Below are positions 1 to 16,129 of a stretch of 19,197 bases of DNA, one piece after another (positions within the stretch are counted from its first letter, which is position 1; each line of letters starts with the position of its first letter). The position numbers and the translations under genes were made by a program. Source of the stretch: Zoogloeaceae bacterium (GTDB taxonomy: Bacteria > Pseudomonadota > Gammaproteobacteria > Burkholderiales > Rhodocyclaceae); the NCBI GenBank assembly GCA_031290955.1, contig JAISLJ010000210.1, positions 1 to 19,197 of the forward strand. Direction: 5' to 3'. The notes beneath the pieces were generated by a model that saw only the letters and a program-made list of their open reading frames with translations, was not told the DNA's origin and searched no databases.

Positions 1-168
1 AGCCGCCCCCACTTTGTTGTCATTGCGAGGCGCATAGCGACGCGGCAATCCACACACTGGTTCAGATGTGCAATCCCCTTCCCGCATCCACATGATTCCC
101 TCTCCCTTCAGGGAGAGGGTTTGGAAAGGCTCTTCGGCGCGAAGCGCCGCATTGCCGTCCGCCAGGAC
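1..168. repeat. Intergenic repeats downstream of the autotransporter
   Basis: This stretch has no credible gene. Bases 1-18 match 17 of 18 bases of 8711-8728, the right arm of a repeat on the other side of the autotransporter gene. Bases 21-50 form an imperfect palindrome with outer arms ATTGC (22-26) and GCAAT (45-49), of the dispersed 'cattgcgagg...gcggcaatcc' type common in bacterial intergenic DNA. Bases 98-119 form a perfect 9-bp hairpin, listed separately. The region is the 3' flank of the leftward-transcribed autotransporter. Confidence 0.7.
98..119. terminator. Hairpin, possible terminator/REP-like element
   Basis: A perfect inverted repeat with arms CCCTCTCCC (98-106) and GGGAGAGGG (111-119) and loop TTCA. 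It lies about 50 bases past the autotransporter stop codon, so it could end or protect that transcript. There is no clear U-tract on the minus strand, so an intrinsic terminator is only possible. The same 22 bases recur exactly at 12612-12633, and a variant in the other orientation lies at 14583-14604, so it is a dispersed repeat first. Confidence 0.5.
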
Positions 169-8556
<8,388 letters not shown>

Positions 8557-8660
8557 GATGGAGCTCCTTCAAAAAGAGAAAAAGACAGTCGATTGCCACG
8601 GCCCTGCGGCCCAAAGAATGACGGGAGTTTGGAGGTTCGGCGTTTCTGTGGGCGGTTTCA

Positions 8661-8725
8661 AAAGTAGGGGCGGCATCCTGCCGCCCTTTCCACCCCACGG
8701 GGCGGCTGGAAGCCGCCCCTACTTT
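8661..8725. repeat. Inverted repeat with 14-bp perfect arms
   Basis: Arms AAAGTAGGGGCGGC (8661-8674) and GCCGCCCCTACTTT (8712-8725) are perfect complements separated by 37 bases, which themselves contain CCGCCC and GGGCGG. It lies about 105-170 bases upstream of the autotransporter start. The right arm recurs at the very left edge of the window, beyond the other end of that gene. Confidence 0.8.
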
Positions 8726-8726
8726 G

Positions 8727-8932
8727 TTACCCTCGCCCCCTTGGGGGGAGAGGGTGGCCCGAAGGGCCGGGAGAGGGAGTTGTTCCTTGCGGAGCGCAGC
8801 GACGGTAATTTTTCCCAACCTTCCAGCGGAAACAACGCCCAAGGAAAAATATGCGGCGACAAGCGCCGGAGGGATGGACGCCCTCTCCTGCCCCTGCCGG
8901 GGCATCCTCCCCCGCCAAGCGTGGGAGGAAAA
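8727..8932. repeat. Composite dispersed repeat, copy 1
   Basis: About 206 bases aligning without gaps to 15547-15752, with roughly 7 differences by eye (about 97% identity). It consists of several GC-rich hairpins, a middle core (GACGGTAATTTT...CCAACCTTCCAGCGGAAACA) and a conserved end (GATGGACGCCCTCTCCTGCC). It contains no plausible gene. A diverged inverted copy lies at 12605-12915. Confidence 0.85.
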
Positions 8933-9071
8933 GCATGCGGAGGGTGAACACCCTCTCTCGCCCCTGCCGGGGCACTCTCCCCCGCCGGGCGGGGGAGAGA
9001 GAAGCAAGCGTCCCAAATGCGGAAAGGGTGTTTGGATTGCTGCGCTTCGCTTGCAAGTGGGGGCGCCATCG

Positions 9072-9428
9072 TTACAATCCGGCATAGATCAAGGGTCGCA
9101 GGGCAGAAAGTTCGCCTTGCGTGGCAGAAAGTTCGCCTTGCAGGGCGGAGATATCCTCTTCTACGGTGGCGATGGCGGCGGCGATTTCGGTATCGACCAG
9201 CGCTTGCAGGGCGGCGATGTCCTGATGCGCCAGCTTCACGGCCTCGACAATTTCATGCAGGGTGTCCAAATCCTCTTCGGATTCGATGGCCAGCAGCGCG
9301 TCAATGCCGGATAAATGCCCGTCGAGTTGCTGCAATGCAGCCCGAATGCGCAATACATCCACCTCCAGCGTGTTGTATTGATGTGGCAGCGGCAATTGCA
9401 GGTGCGGCGTCTTGTCATCATGTAGCAT
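9072..9428 (-). CDS. Small coiled-coil phage tail-region protein (118 aa)
   Basis: The N-terminal half has the pattern LPLPHQYNTLEVDVLRIR, reminiscent of short proteins or fibre N-termini found beside phage tail fibres. The rest is Ala/Leu/Glu-rich, strongly helical and likely coiled coil. The C-terminus has two copies of a GELSA heptad from a 21-base direct duplication (9102-9120 and 9123-9141). Its ribosome site (AAGGA) overlaps the stop codon of the DUF4815 gene, so the two are probably translationally coupled. It is the last gene of the tail operon before the repeat block. A role in a fibre or its attachment is inferred from position only; no enzymatic motif is visible. Confidence 0.75.
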   Translation of the reverse strand: MLHDDKTPHLQLPLPHQYNTLEVDVLRIRAALQQLDGHLSGIDALLAIESEEDLDTLHEIVEAVKLAHQDIAALQALVDTEIAAAIATVEEDISALQGELSATQGELSALRPLIYAGL

Positions 9429-9438
9429 GGCGATGTCC

Positions 9439-12400
9439 TTACGTTACGATGATGCGCAGGTTCTTTACACGCGGTCGCGCCGCCGGTGTGCCGGTGAGCG
9501 TGAGGCGGGCGCGGATCATCAGTTCATTCACGCCGGATACGGTGTAGGTGAGTTCGCGGAAACCCTCATCCATGTTTTGCATTTTTTCCAGCGTCATGGC
9601 CTGCCATCCGTCGGATTCGTCAATGCCGGAGATGGCGGGCGTTACCGCCGCGCCCGCCGGAATGACCGCATCAAAAATCACTTTGACAGACGAATTCTGC
9701 CCGGCGAGGATTGCCCGCGTGACATAGGTTCCCGCCTCGGCAATCTTGCCGGTGACGAGTTGCGAACCGGGCCAGACGATGGGCGCGACGGCAGGCAGGC
9801 CGGAAAGCAGCGCCTCCACCGTGACCTCGCCACTGATGGCCTGGGCGAGTTGCACGCGCTGGCCGGAATCGACCACGATCTGCGTGGCCGGGCCTTCCGC
9901 TGCGGGCAATGTCAAACGGTAGGAAACGCGGGCTGGCGTTTCCGGGCGCGAGGCCGGGGAGAGCAGGATCAGGTCGGTGGCGTCCTCAACCTGCACCGCG
10001 CCCAGGGCCACCGCGCGGGCGGTCTGCGTGTAGGTCGCCCGCAACAGGCGGAAGGCCAGGTCTTTGTCCTGATGCGCGGTCCAGGTGGCGGCATTTGAGG
10101 ACGAAAGCATGACGCCGATCTGGTAGGGTTGCGAGGTGACAAACGTATCACTGGAGATGTCGTACTTGCCCAGTTCGGCAAGCGCCAGCTTCGCTTCGGC
10201 GTCATCGCAGAGCACGACGATGGCGTAACTCTCGCCCGCCGTCAGGTAGGCCGGGGCATCGAAGCGAACGCGGGTGGGATTGCCGTTCGTCAGGATGGAG
10301 CCGGGATCGACGTAGCTCTGCGCATGCACCTCTTGCGTGGGGACGCCATTGGAAACGCCCCGGATTTGCGCCACGATCTGGCCGGGGCCGGTCGCCGTGA
10401 ACCACAGATCGACGGCGGCAATCTGGCAGGTTTCGGGGAGCGTGAAGGTTTGCGCCAGCGGGTCAGTATTCCGCACGAACTGTTGCGTGATGCGATGGAC
10501 GGTTTCCCATTGATCCAGAATGGTTTGCGATCCCTCATAGGTGGTTTCCGCGAAACTGGCGGCGGAGCCGACGAATTGCACGGATTTGCGCCCGGCGGGC
10601 ACCTCTGGCGGGATCAGGAACGATCCCGTCGTAACGCCCGCCGCGCTCCCGGCGCTGTTGTTGGGCGTGAGAACAATGCCATCGAAATGCACTTCGGCCA
10701 CGGTTTCGTTTGCGTCCCAGCCCCGGATCGTGAATCCCACGTTGATGCTGCGCATGGTGTCCAGTTCTTCGGACGTGCCCGTGAGCGCAAAGCTCGTGCT
10801 GGTGCGGATGGAGGAGGCGTTGCCCGTGCCGATGGTGGTGTTGATCTGCGTTGATCCCACCGTCCGGCGCGTCGTCCAGTTGTCAAAGGCCGGATTCAGC
10901 GTGACCTGGTTCGGGATCGCCGCGAATGCGTCGTAGGGATTGATGCGCATGTCGCCGGTTTTGAGCGTCTGCGCGAGCGCCGCCACGTCGGTGTATTCAA
11001 GCGTCCGCGGCGTCTGGATGTCGCCGACGAGTTGCAGGGCGTCGGCCTCGATGAAGAGTTGCAATTCCTCGCCCAGGATCAGGGCGTCCTGTTCCACGCC
11101 CGCGTCGCGCAGGCTGTCATCAAGGAAGGGATCGACGAGCAGGGATTTTTTCATGCCCGCTTCGATCATGTTGGCCGATGCCTCCAGCCGCTGTTGCGCG
11201 ATCAGGGCAAGGATGTGATCCAGTCGGGCCGAAACCGCCCAGAGTTGATCCATCTTGACCGTGCGCACGGAATCATTGATGAGGCGATGGTTGGCGTCCC
11301 AGGTCTGGACGATCGTCGCCAACGGCAAGAGGCCGGGCGCGACATAGGGCAGGACGGGATTCCATTGCGCCGCCACGCCCTTCACCCACTGCAACGCGCC
11401 ATCCGGATTCAGGATCAGGCGGTCGATGCGGGGCAGCAGGTAATTGTAGGAGACGAGAATCAACGATTCCGCCACCGCGCCCGTAACCGTAAAACCTTTG
11501 TCATCGGCATTCATCGGCGCAACGGTGGCGATGTAGCGATACGTGACCGTGTAGGTGCTGCCCGGAGCCGGTTCCGCGCCGCCTGGCGACCAATCCACCT
11601 GGCCTGCTGTGAGGCGGTAATCGTCGCCGTTGGCGTAGGTCGTGCTGCCTTGCGTGACGCTCAAAATGGAGAGGACGGAATTGTCCGGCAGCGGATCGGA
11701 TGCGCCGGTGAAACCCGCATGGACGATCTCGACCGTGCGCTCGGTGGTGATGCGCACCTGGGTGATTTCGCCAATCGGGTTCCTGTCGGTATTGACGCGC
11801 TGGGCATCGGTTCCGGCGCTCATGTGCGGTTCGGCGTCAATGAACAGCGCATCAGGCTGGGCGTCATAGACCAGGCGGCGCGAGGTCTGGAATTCCACGC
11901 CGTAGCCATTTACACGGGCGCGGCCCTCGGTCACGGTATAGACCTGCTTGCCTTCGGCGGTGTCTTCGCTTTGTGCCACCAGCATGCCATCGACGACGTA
12001 GGTTCCCCCGGCGCTATCCCGGTCGTATTTCGCCAGGGCCTGCGTGAAGGCATCCAGATTGGGCGGCGGTTCTTTCGCCCGCAACACGCCGTCTTCCACG
12101 GTATAGACCGGGTAGAACTGGCCGTTTTGCCCGTCGCCGGAATGGCCCCAGCGCGGGGAGATTTTCAGGCGCACCGCGCCTGGCTCCTCGTAATTGCGGG
12201 TGCCGGTGGCCGGGTCACGCAGGGCCGGGTCTTCCAGTTCCGTGATGACGGATTCTTGCAGGTAGATGCCGATGGTGACGATGCCTTCCGTCGGAATGAC
12301 GAATTCCGCCTGTGGCACACCGCGCACCGCGCCTGCGAGATAGACGGCCCCGGCCTCGCAGATGGCCTCGCCGGTGTCGGCGTTGATGACGGCCTGCGCA

Positions 12401-12585
12401 TCGCGGATGACATCGCCGTCCTTGAACAGGGCGTCGGCGATGCTTTTCAGGCGCTGCTGTTCGGCTTGCTGCAATTCGTTCAATTCGGCGGATTGCAGCA
12501 CTTTTCCGGCGCGAAACAGATGCCGGTCGTATTCCTTCGTCGTATCGAAGCGCGAATAATAGCCGCCAATTTGGTTGATATCCAT
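9439..12585 (-). CDS. DUF4815-type phage tail/baseplate-peripheral protein (1048 aa)
   Basis: The N-terminus YYSRFDTTKEYDRHLFRAGK...LQSAELNELQ...ALFKDGDVI is characteristic of the DUF4815 family of large phage structural proteins, encoded next to baseplate genes in myovirus-like prophages. The central and C-terminal parts are beta-rich with many short strands and no transmembrane or signal segment. The extreme C-terminus ends in RVKNLRIIVT. In P2 the fibre gene H follows I, so this protein probably fills the fibre or fibre-adaptor position; that is inference. The start at 12585 has an AGGA ribosome site six bases upstream. It is separated from the upstream gene by 336 bp of repeats, an unusual break in an otherwise tight operon. 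Confidence 0.85.
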   Translation of the reverse strand: MDINQIGGYYSRFDTTKEYDRHLFRAGKVLQSAELNELQQAEQQRLKSIADALFKDGDVIRDAQAVINADTGEAICEAGAVYLAGAVRGVPQAEFVIPTEGIVTIGIYLQESVITELEDPALRDPATGTRNYEEPGAVRLKISPRWGHSGDGQNGQFYPVYTVEDGVLRAKEPPPNLDAFTQALAKYDRDSAGGTYVVDGMLVAQSEDTAEGKQVYTVTEGRARVNGYGVEFQTSRRLVYDAQPDALFIDAEPHMSAGTDAQRVNTDRNPIGEITQVRITTERTVEIVHAGFTGASDPLPDNSVLSILSVTQGSTTYANGDDYRLTAGQVDWSPGGAEPAPGSTYTVTYRYIATVAPMNADDKGFTVTGAVAESLILVSYNYLLPRIDRLILNPDGALQWVKGVAAQWNPVLPYVAPGLLPLATIVQTWDANHRLINDSVRTVKMDQLWAVSARLDHILALIAQQRLEASANMIEAGMKKSLLVDPFLDDSLRDAGVEQDALILGEELQLFIEADALQLVGDIQTPRTLEYTDVAALAQTLKTGDMRINPYDAFAAIPNQVTLNPAFDNWTTRRTVGSTQINTTIGTGNASSIRTSTSFALTGTSEELDTMRSINVGFTIRGWDANETVAEVHFDGIVLTPNNSAGSAAGVTTGSFLIPPEVPAGRKSVQFVGSAASFAETTYEGSQTILDQWETVHRITQQFVRNTDPLAQTFTLPETCQIAAVDLWFTATGPGQIVAQIRGVSNGVPTQEVHAQSYVDPGSILTNGNPTRVRFDAPAYLTAGESYAIVVLCDDAEAKLALAELGKYDISSDTFVTSQPYQIGVMLSSSNAATWTAHQDKDLAFRLLRATYTQTARAVALGAVQVEDATDLILLSPASRPETPARVSYRLTLPAAEGPATQIVVDSGQRVQLAQAISGEVTVEALLSGLPAVAPIVWPGSQLVTGKIAEAGTYVTRAILAGQNSSVKVIFDAVIPAGAAVTPAISGIDESDGWQAMTLEKMQNMDEGFRELTYTVSGVNELMIRARLTLTGTPAARPRVKNLRIIVT

Positions 12586-12921
12586 GTTTAGTCCTGGCAG
12601 GTTGTCAAAATCCCTCTCCCTTCAGGGAGAGGGTCATGTCCATCCCCTCCCCCGCTTGGCGGGCTTGGCGGGGGAGTGTGAAGTTCCGCGCCGTGCCGCC
12701 GCCTGCCTTTTCCTCCCACGCTTGGCGGGGGAGGAAAAGGCAGGGGCAGGAGAGGGCGTCCATCCTCCGGCGCAAAGCGCCGCATATGTTTCTTTGGGCG
12801 GTCGCACTGCGGAAAGGGAGGAAGAAGTGAGCGTCGCTTTGCTCCGCATGGAAGGACTCCCTCTCCCGCCCCTGCGGGGCACCCTCCCCCGCCAAGCGGG
12901 GGAGGGGAATGGTGTGGGGGC
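12586..12921. repeat. 336-bp intergenic repeat array with a diverged, inverted copy of the composite repeat
   Basis: No supported gene. Read on the minus strand it holds the same modules as the repeats at 8727 and 15547: a CCCCCGCTTGGCGGGGG hairpin, GGGAGAGGGAGTCCTTCCAT, ATATGCGGCG...GCGCCGGA and GATGGACGCCCTCTCCTGCC. The core between them differs. It also includes the exact hairpin at 12612-12633 and a TCCTCCCACG...GGAGGAAAAGGC palindrome. It interrupts the tail operon between the 170-aa protein and the DUF4815 gene. Confidence 0.75.
12612..12633. repeat. Hairpin identical to 98-119
   Basis: Perfect 9-bp stem CCCTCTCCC / GGGAGAGGG with loop TTCA, the same 22 bases as at 98-119. It lies about 27 bases before the DUF4815 start codon, so on the minus strand it would sit in the leader of that gene and could affect its expression. 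Confidence 0.75.
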
Positions 12922-13434
12922 TCATATCGTCAGCACCTGCTCGTAGAAATTCCGGACGGAGGGCTGGCGATTGACAAACAGGTGCCGCTCCAGCCCCAGC
13001 AGGATGCCGGGATCGACCAATTGATCGGGCGTGAAATACCGCTGGCCGGGCGGCAATTCCGGGTCGGTGACGGTATCCACGAAAATGCCGATTTCGCGGA
13101 TGGTCGCGGCGGGCGCGTCCTCGAAATCGAAATTGAACAGCATGTACAGGTGATTCGTCGGCGCGTTGCCGGGTGAGGGCGCGAACTTTTTCTTGATCGT
13201 CGGGTCATCCACGTCATTGACCGTGATGGCGCCGTTTTCGTCCTCGATGACGAATTGCCAGGACGTGAGTGTGCGCCGCCCGATCTCACTCACCAGCGAC
13301 GTGGCGAGGGTGGATTCCGGCGGCGTTCCGTCGGCATCCCACGATGGTTCGCCGGTTCCCCAGGCCAAGTGAATGGGACGGGTGGAGATGGCGGCGGCCA
13401 TTGCCGCGCGTCCGGAGAGTGTGAGAATTGCCAT
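12922..13434 (-). CDS. Phage tail/baseplate-associated structural protein (170 aa)
   Basis: I cannot name a family with certainty. The sequence is typical of small structural proteins found between gpI and fibre genes: N-terminal MAILTLSGRAAMAAA, then PIHLAWGTGEPSWD, ATSLVSEIGRR, a central NHLYMLFNFDFEDA, REIGIFVDTVTDPELPPGQ and a C-terminal FYEQVLTI. It has no signal or membrane segment. The start is one base past the gpI stop (TGACATG), and an AAGGA ribosome site lies in the last codons of gpI, so it is translationally coupled to gpI. A baseplate or fibre-connector role is inferred from position. Confidence 0.75.
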   Translation of the reverse strand: MAILTLSGRAAMAAAISTRPIHLAWGTGEPSWDADGTPPESTLATSLVSEIGRRTLTSWQFVIEDENGAITVNDVDDPTIKKKFAPSPGNAPTNHLYMLFNFDFEDAPAATIREIGIFVDTVTDPELPPGQRYFTPDQLVDPGILLGLERHLFVNRQPSVRNFYEQVLTI

Positions 13435-13435
13435 G

Positions 13436-14572
13436 TCATTCTTCCTTTTGGATCAATGTCAATTTCGAGGCGATGCGGATGGCTTCGGGCCACCAGCTGC
13501 GGGAATCCCAGCCGCCGCGCCAGCCGCCGCCCGCGCCACGGGTGATGTTGCTACTGCGGCCCTCCGTGCGCATGACACGCGCCAGCGGCGCGGGATTGAG
13601 CGCGGGCGTGGCGAGGATGTGTCCGGATTCAAATCGCTCGTCGATGAAGATATGCCGCACATCGTTGTCATGATCCGACAGCGCCGATCCGGAGAGGACG
13701 AACGGGTTCATTTCGATATCGCAGCCGCCCGCGAAGCCGTGATTCAGATCGCCGAATGCGTCCCGGTCATCGTCCAGCGCCAGCGCGGAGCGGGCGATGT
13801 TGAGATGCCGTCCGAACGTCGGCGGATGCGCGTCAATGCCCGTGTATTCGACAGACATCAATTGCCCCATCGTCACCCGGCGATTCGGGACGATTTCGGA
13901 ATCCAGATGCCAAACAGAAAGCCGGGCGCGGTCTTCATACCACGTGCGCCCGAAGGTCACATCCCCCCGCGCCGTGAGAAGGGCGTGTCCAAAGCTGCCG
14001 TTGATCCAGCTGGCCCGGCGCATGCCGAAGGAAAGTTTTACATCCTCGCCATCGACGTTGATCCAGATTCCCGAGTCATCCGACAACAGCCCCTCGTCCA
14101 GCGCCTCCGGGCCGGAGAGACCGATGGGACGAATGTCGTAGCCGTGGAAGATGCGGTACAGATCGACATGCGCCGGGATGGATTGCCCGATCAGATAGAC
14201 GATATCCGGCAGTTCGTCATGCGCGACGATGCGCCCCGGATCAAGCGAGAGCCGCGCCCCGTCTTCCTCCAGCGTGGTGAGCGTCATGCCGATCCAGGAC
14301 AAGACCCGTTCCACCGCCGCCGCCGTGCCGCGTTCCATGAGCCAGGGCAAGCCTTCGTCGATGAGCGTGGGTAAATCCGGATGGTATTTGACGAACCCGG
14401 CCAGCCACCACTCGGAAGCCAGCCAGGGGAGGATCACGGCTTGCGGCTCCGTCTTCAGGCGGCGCGGGGCGTCCGCCAGCAGGCCCAACATGTCACGGTC
14501 AAAGGCGGCGGCGAGGCGCTTTTCCAAATCCGTGGAATTGGGCGGCAGGATGCGGGCAATGTCGGTCGTCAT
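13436..14572 (-). CDS. I: Phage tail protein I, baseplate (P2 gpI-like, 378 aa, long C-terminus)
   Basis: The N-terminal ~130 residues match the gpI pattern: LPPNSTDLEKRLAAAFDRD, then AVILPWLASEWW, LPTLIDEGLPWLMERGTAAAVERVL. In P2, gpI is a baseplate protein acting with J and W. The frame is open further upstream (to 14797) but that part overlaps the gpJ gene and a hairpin repeat. The ATG at 14572 has a GGAGG ribosome site and starts MTTDIARILPP, so I chose it. P2 gpI is about 176 residues; this one has roughly 200 extra C-terminal residues with HGYDIRPIGLSG and repeated beta-like segments, perhaps a peripheral or fibre-docking domain. Confidence 0.88.
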   Translation of the reverse strand: MTTDIARILPPNSTDLEKRLAAAFDRDMLGLLADAPRRLKTEPQAVILPWLASEWWLAGFVKYHPDLPTLIDEGLPWLMERGTAAAVERVLSWIGMTLTTLEEDGARLSLDPGRIVAHDELPDIVYLIGQSIPAHVDLYRIFHGYDIRPIGLSGPEALDEGLLSDDSGIWINVDGEDVKLSFGMRRASWINGSFGHALLTARGDVTFGRTWYEDRARLSVWHLDSEIVPNRRVTMGQLMSVEYTGIDAHPPTFGRHLNIARSALALDDDRDAFGDLNHGFAGGCDIEMNPFVLSGSALSDHDNDVRHIFIDERFESGHILATPALNPAPLARVMRTEGRSSNITRGAGGGWRGGWDSRSWWPEAIRIASKLTLIQKEE

Positions 14573-14582
14573 TTTCCCGCCT

Positions 14583-14604
14583 CCCTCTCCCTGAAGGGAG
14601 ATGG
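14583..14604. repeat. Short hairpin between J and I
   Basis: CCCTCTCCC / GGGAGATGG with loop TGAA, the hairpin of 98-119 in reverse orientation with one mismatch in the stem. It occupies nearly all of the 46-base gap between the gpJ stop and the gpI start, two genes that commonly abut or overlap in P2-like phages. Confidence 0.7.
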
Positions 14605-14618
14605 AATGAAAAATCCCA

Positions 14619-15521
14619 TTACCATGACAGCCCCCCATCGGCAATCTGGATTGCGCCCGGCGCGGCGTAGCCGTCGGCGGGGATGATGAGGTCAGTATTG
14701 GGCGTGATGAGTTCCACCCGCGATACGCCCGCAACATGCAACCACGAGAGAATACGCGAGCGCGCCACGTCGCGCCCCAGTTGCGCGTGTTCGGCAATCA
14801 GCGCAGGCAGGCGCTCGGAAAGGTCAGCGGTCAGCGTCACCGGCGCGGTGGCCTCGCGCACCACAACGGCCAGCACATCCACGGCGCACGGCGCGGCCTC
14901 ATAGACCACCAGCGGCACGCCCAGCATGCGGTGTTGATCCAGCGCCGCCTCCACCACGGCGGCAACGGCGGCGTGATGCGCAACGTTGGCGGCGGGCCAT
15001 TCGGTATTGGGCGGCAAGGGCGCGTCGGCGGGCAAATCGGCAATCCACAGCGCCACATCCACCACGCCCGGTTGCCGGGAAAGCACCGCAGCATCAATCA
15101 CGCTGGGATGCGCGACCAGCGCCACGGAAACATAACGTTCGCGGGTGCCATTGCCCGCAATCGCCGCAATCTGGACGCCAACGCGCTTCCTGAAACGGGC
15201 GTCCGTCTCGTTTGCCATGCGGGTGAGGCCGTAGAACGCGGCCAGTTGATCCAGATCGCCGCCAGTGGCGAAGGCCAGCAGGTTTGACCTGGCCGCGTCG
15301 TTGATGCGCGCCCGCAAAATCAATTCAGCATAGGCGATTTCTTGCAGCACGATCACGATGGGTTCGCCCTCGATTTCCAGGCGCGAGGCAAACGTCTCGC
15401 GTTCGTCTTCCGGGTAAAGCGAGAGGAAATGCGCCTTTCGCGCCGCGTAGATGCGCTCGAAATCAAGGGACTCGATGATGTCCGGCGGCGGCAACAAGGC
15501 GAGGTCGATGGCGTCTGTCAT
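14619..15521 (-). CDS. J: Baseplate assembly protein J (300 aa)
   Basis: The length (about 302 in P2) and signature match the baseplate J family: LLPPPDIIESLDFERIYAAR at the start, a LEIEGEPIVIVLQEIAYAEL helix, RINDAARSNLLAFATGGDLDQL, and ARFRKRVGVQIAAIAGNGTRERYV. The C-terminal half has SVIDAAVL and ends with a SWLHVAGVSRVEL segment. Baseplate J forms the wedge ring with W and I around the central spike. The ATG at 15521 has a GAGG ribosome site. Its usual close junction with W is broken here by a 272-bp repeat-bearing spacer. Confidence 0.93.
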   Translation of the reverse strand: MTDAIDLALLPPPDIIESLDFERIYAARKAHFLSLYPEDERETFASRLEIEGEPIVIVLQEIAYAELILRARINDAARSNLLAFATGGDLDQLAAFYGLTRMANETDARFRKRVGVQIAAIAGNGTRERYVSVALVAHPSVIDAAVLSRQPGVVDVALWIADLPADAPLPPNTEWPAANVAHHAAVAAVVEAALDQHRMLGVPLVVYEAAPCAVDVLAVVVREATAPVTLTADLSERLPALIAEHAQLGRDVARSRILSWLHVAGVSRVELITPNTDLIIPADGYAAPGAIQIADGGLSW

Positions 15522-15793
15522 TTCATTTCCTCACGCGCCCATATTTTTACCCTCGCCCGCTTGGCGGGAGAGGGTGGCCCGAAGGGCCGGGAGAGGGAGT
15601 TCTTCCATGCGGCGCGCAGCGACGGTAATTTTCCCCAACCTTCCAGCGGAAACAACGCCCAGGGAAAAATATGCGGCGACAAGCGCCGGAGGGATGGACG
15701 CCCTCTCCTGCCCCTGCCGGGGCATCCTCCCCCGCCAAGCGTGGGAGGAAAAGGCATGCCCCCGCCAAGCGTGAGGAAGCGTTTTATGGGCGC
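15522..15793. repeat. Repeat insertion between W and J with 9-bp terminal inverted repeats
   Basis: The 272-bp gap holds no gene. Bases 15547-15752 are a copy of the composite repeat at 8727-8932. The insert is framed by a perfect 9-base inverted pair, GCGCCCATA (15535-15543) and TATGGGCGC (15785-15793), the right one touching the W stop codon. A second inverted pair, TTCCTCACGC (15527-15536) and GCGTGAGGAA (15769-15778), overlaps this. The structure looks like a small non-autonomous element or a folded REP array; no target duplication is certain. Confidence 0.75.
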
Positions 15794-16129
15794 TCATTTC
15801 AAGGGAACCAGCATCAGGAAGGGGCGTCCGGCACCGGGGCCGGATTTCATCGCCGCCGTGAGTTCAATCGTCATGGACGCGCCCTCCACCAGCAGGCGGA
15901 CGCGGGCCGGGCGGATGCGCGGCTCCCAGCGGATCACCGCCGTGGCCGTCGCCGCCATGACCAACAGGCGAACGCGATCATTGATCGGCGCGTCGCTGAG
16001 TTCGGGAATGAGGCTCCCGTAGTCGCGCCGCATGACGCGGGAACCCACGGGCGTGGTCACGATCTTGATGATGGACTGCCGGATGTGGTCAAGCTCATCG
16101 GGCAGGAAATCGCCGGTTTCACGGTGCAT
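15794..16129 (-). CDS. W: Baseplate wedge protein W, GPW/gp25 family (111 aa)
   Basis: The central block HIRQSIIKIVTTPVGSRVMR followed by RDYGSLIPEL is the hallmark of GPW/gp25 baseplate wedge proteins, the lysozyme-like fold shared by P2 W and T4 gp25. The length is close to P2 W (about 115). The start at 16129 overlaps the end of the preceding small frame by 11 bases. Its ribosome site is weak (GGCGGGC), and a 10-bp hairpin repeat lies about 25 bases upstream. In the tail it joins J and I in the wedge. I am confident of the family. Confidence 0.93.
   Translation of the reverse strand: MHRETGDFLPDELDHIRQSIIKIVTTPVGSRVMRRDYGSLIPELSDAPINDRVRLLVMAATATAVIRWEPRIRPARVRLLVEGASMTIELTAAMKSGPGAGRPFLMLVPLK

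Larger units (their letters stand above)
8557..9071. repeat. 515-bp intergenic block of palindromic repeats
   Basis: No supported gene lies here; the open frames are repeat-derived. In order there is a 5' leader of about 100 bases for the autotransporter with no clear promoter, an inverted repeat with 14-base perfect arms (8661-8674 and 8712-8725), a composite repeat (8727-8932), and further hairpins of the CCCCTGCCGGGG and CCCCCGCCGGGCGGGGG type up to about 9000. The block separates the end of the tail cluster from the autotransporter and marks a plausible prophage/host or module boundary. Confidence 0.75.

Noticed and set aside
8557..8660. Promoter for the autotransporter in its 100-base leader
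   Set aside because: On the minus strand I could find no convincing -35/-10 pair with suitable spacing; only the ribosome site is clear.
14573..14797. N-terminal extension of the gpI frame
   Set aside because: It would overlap gpJ by about 180 bases and run through a hairpin repeat. The ATG at 14572 has a good ribosome site and a family-like start.
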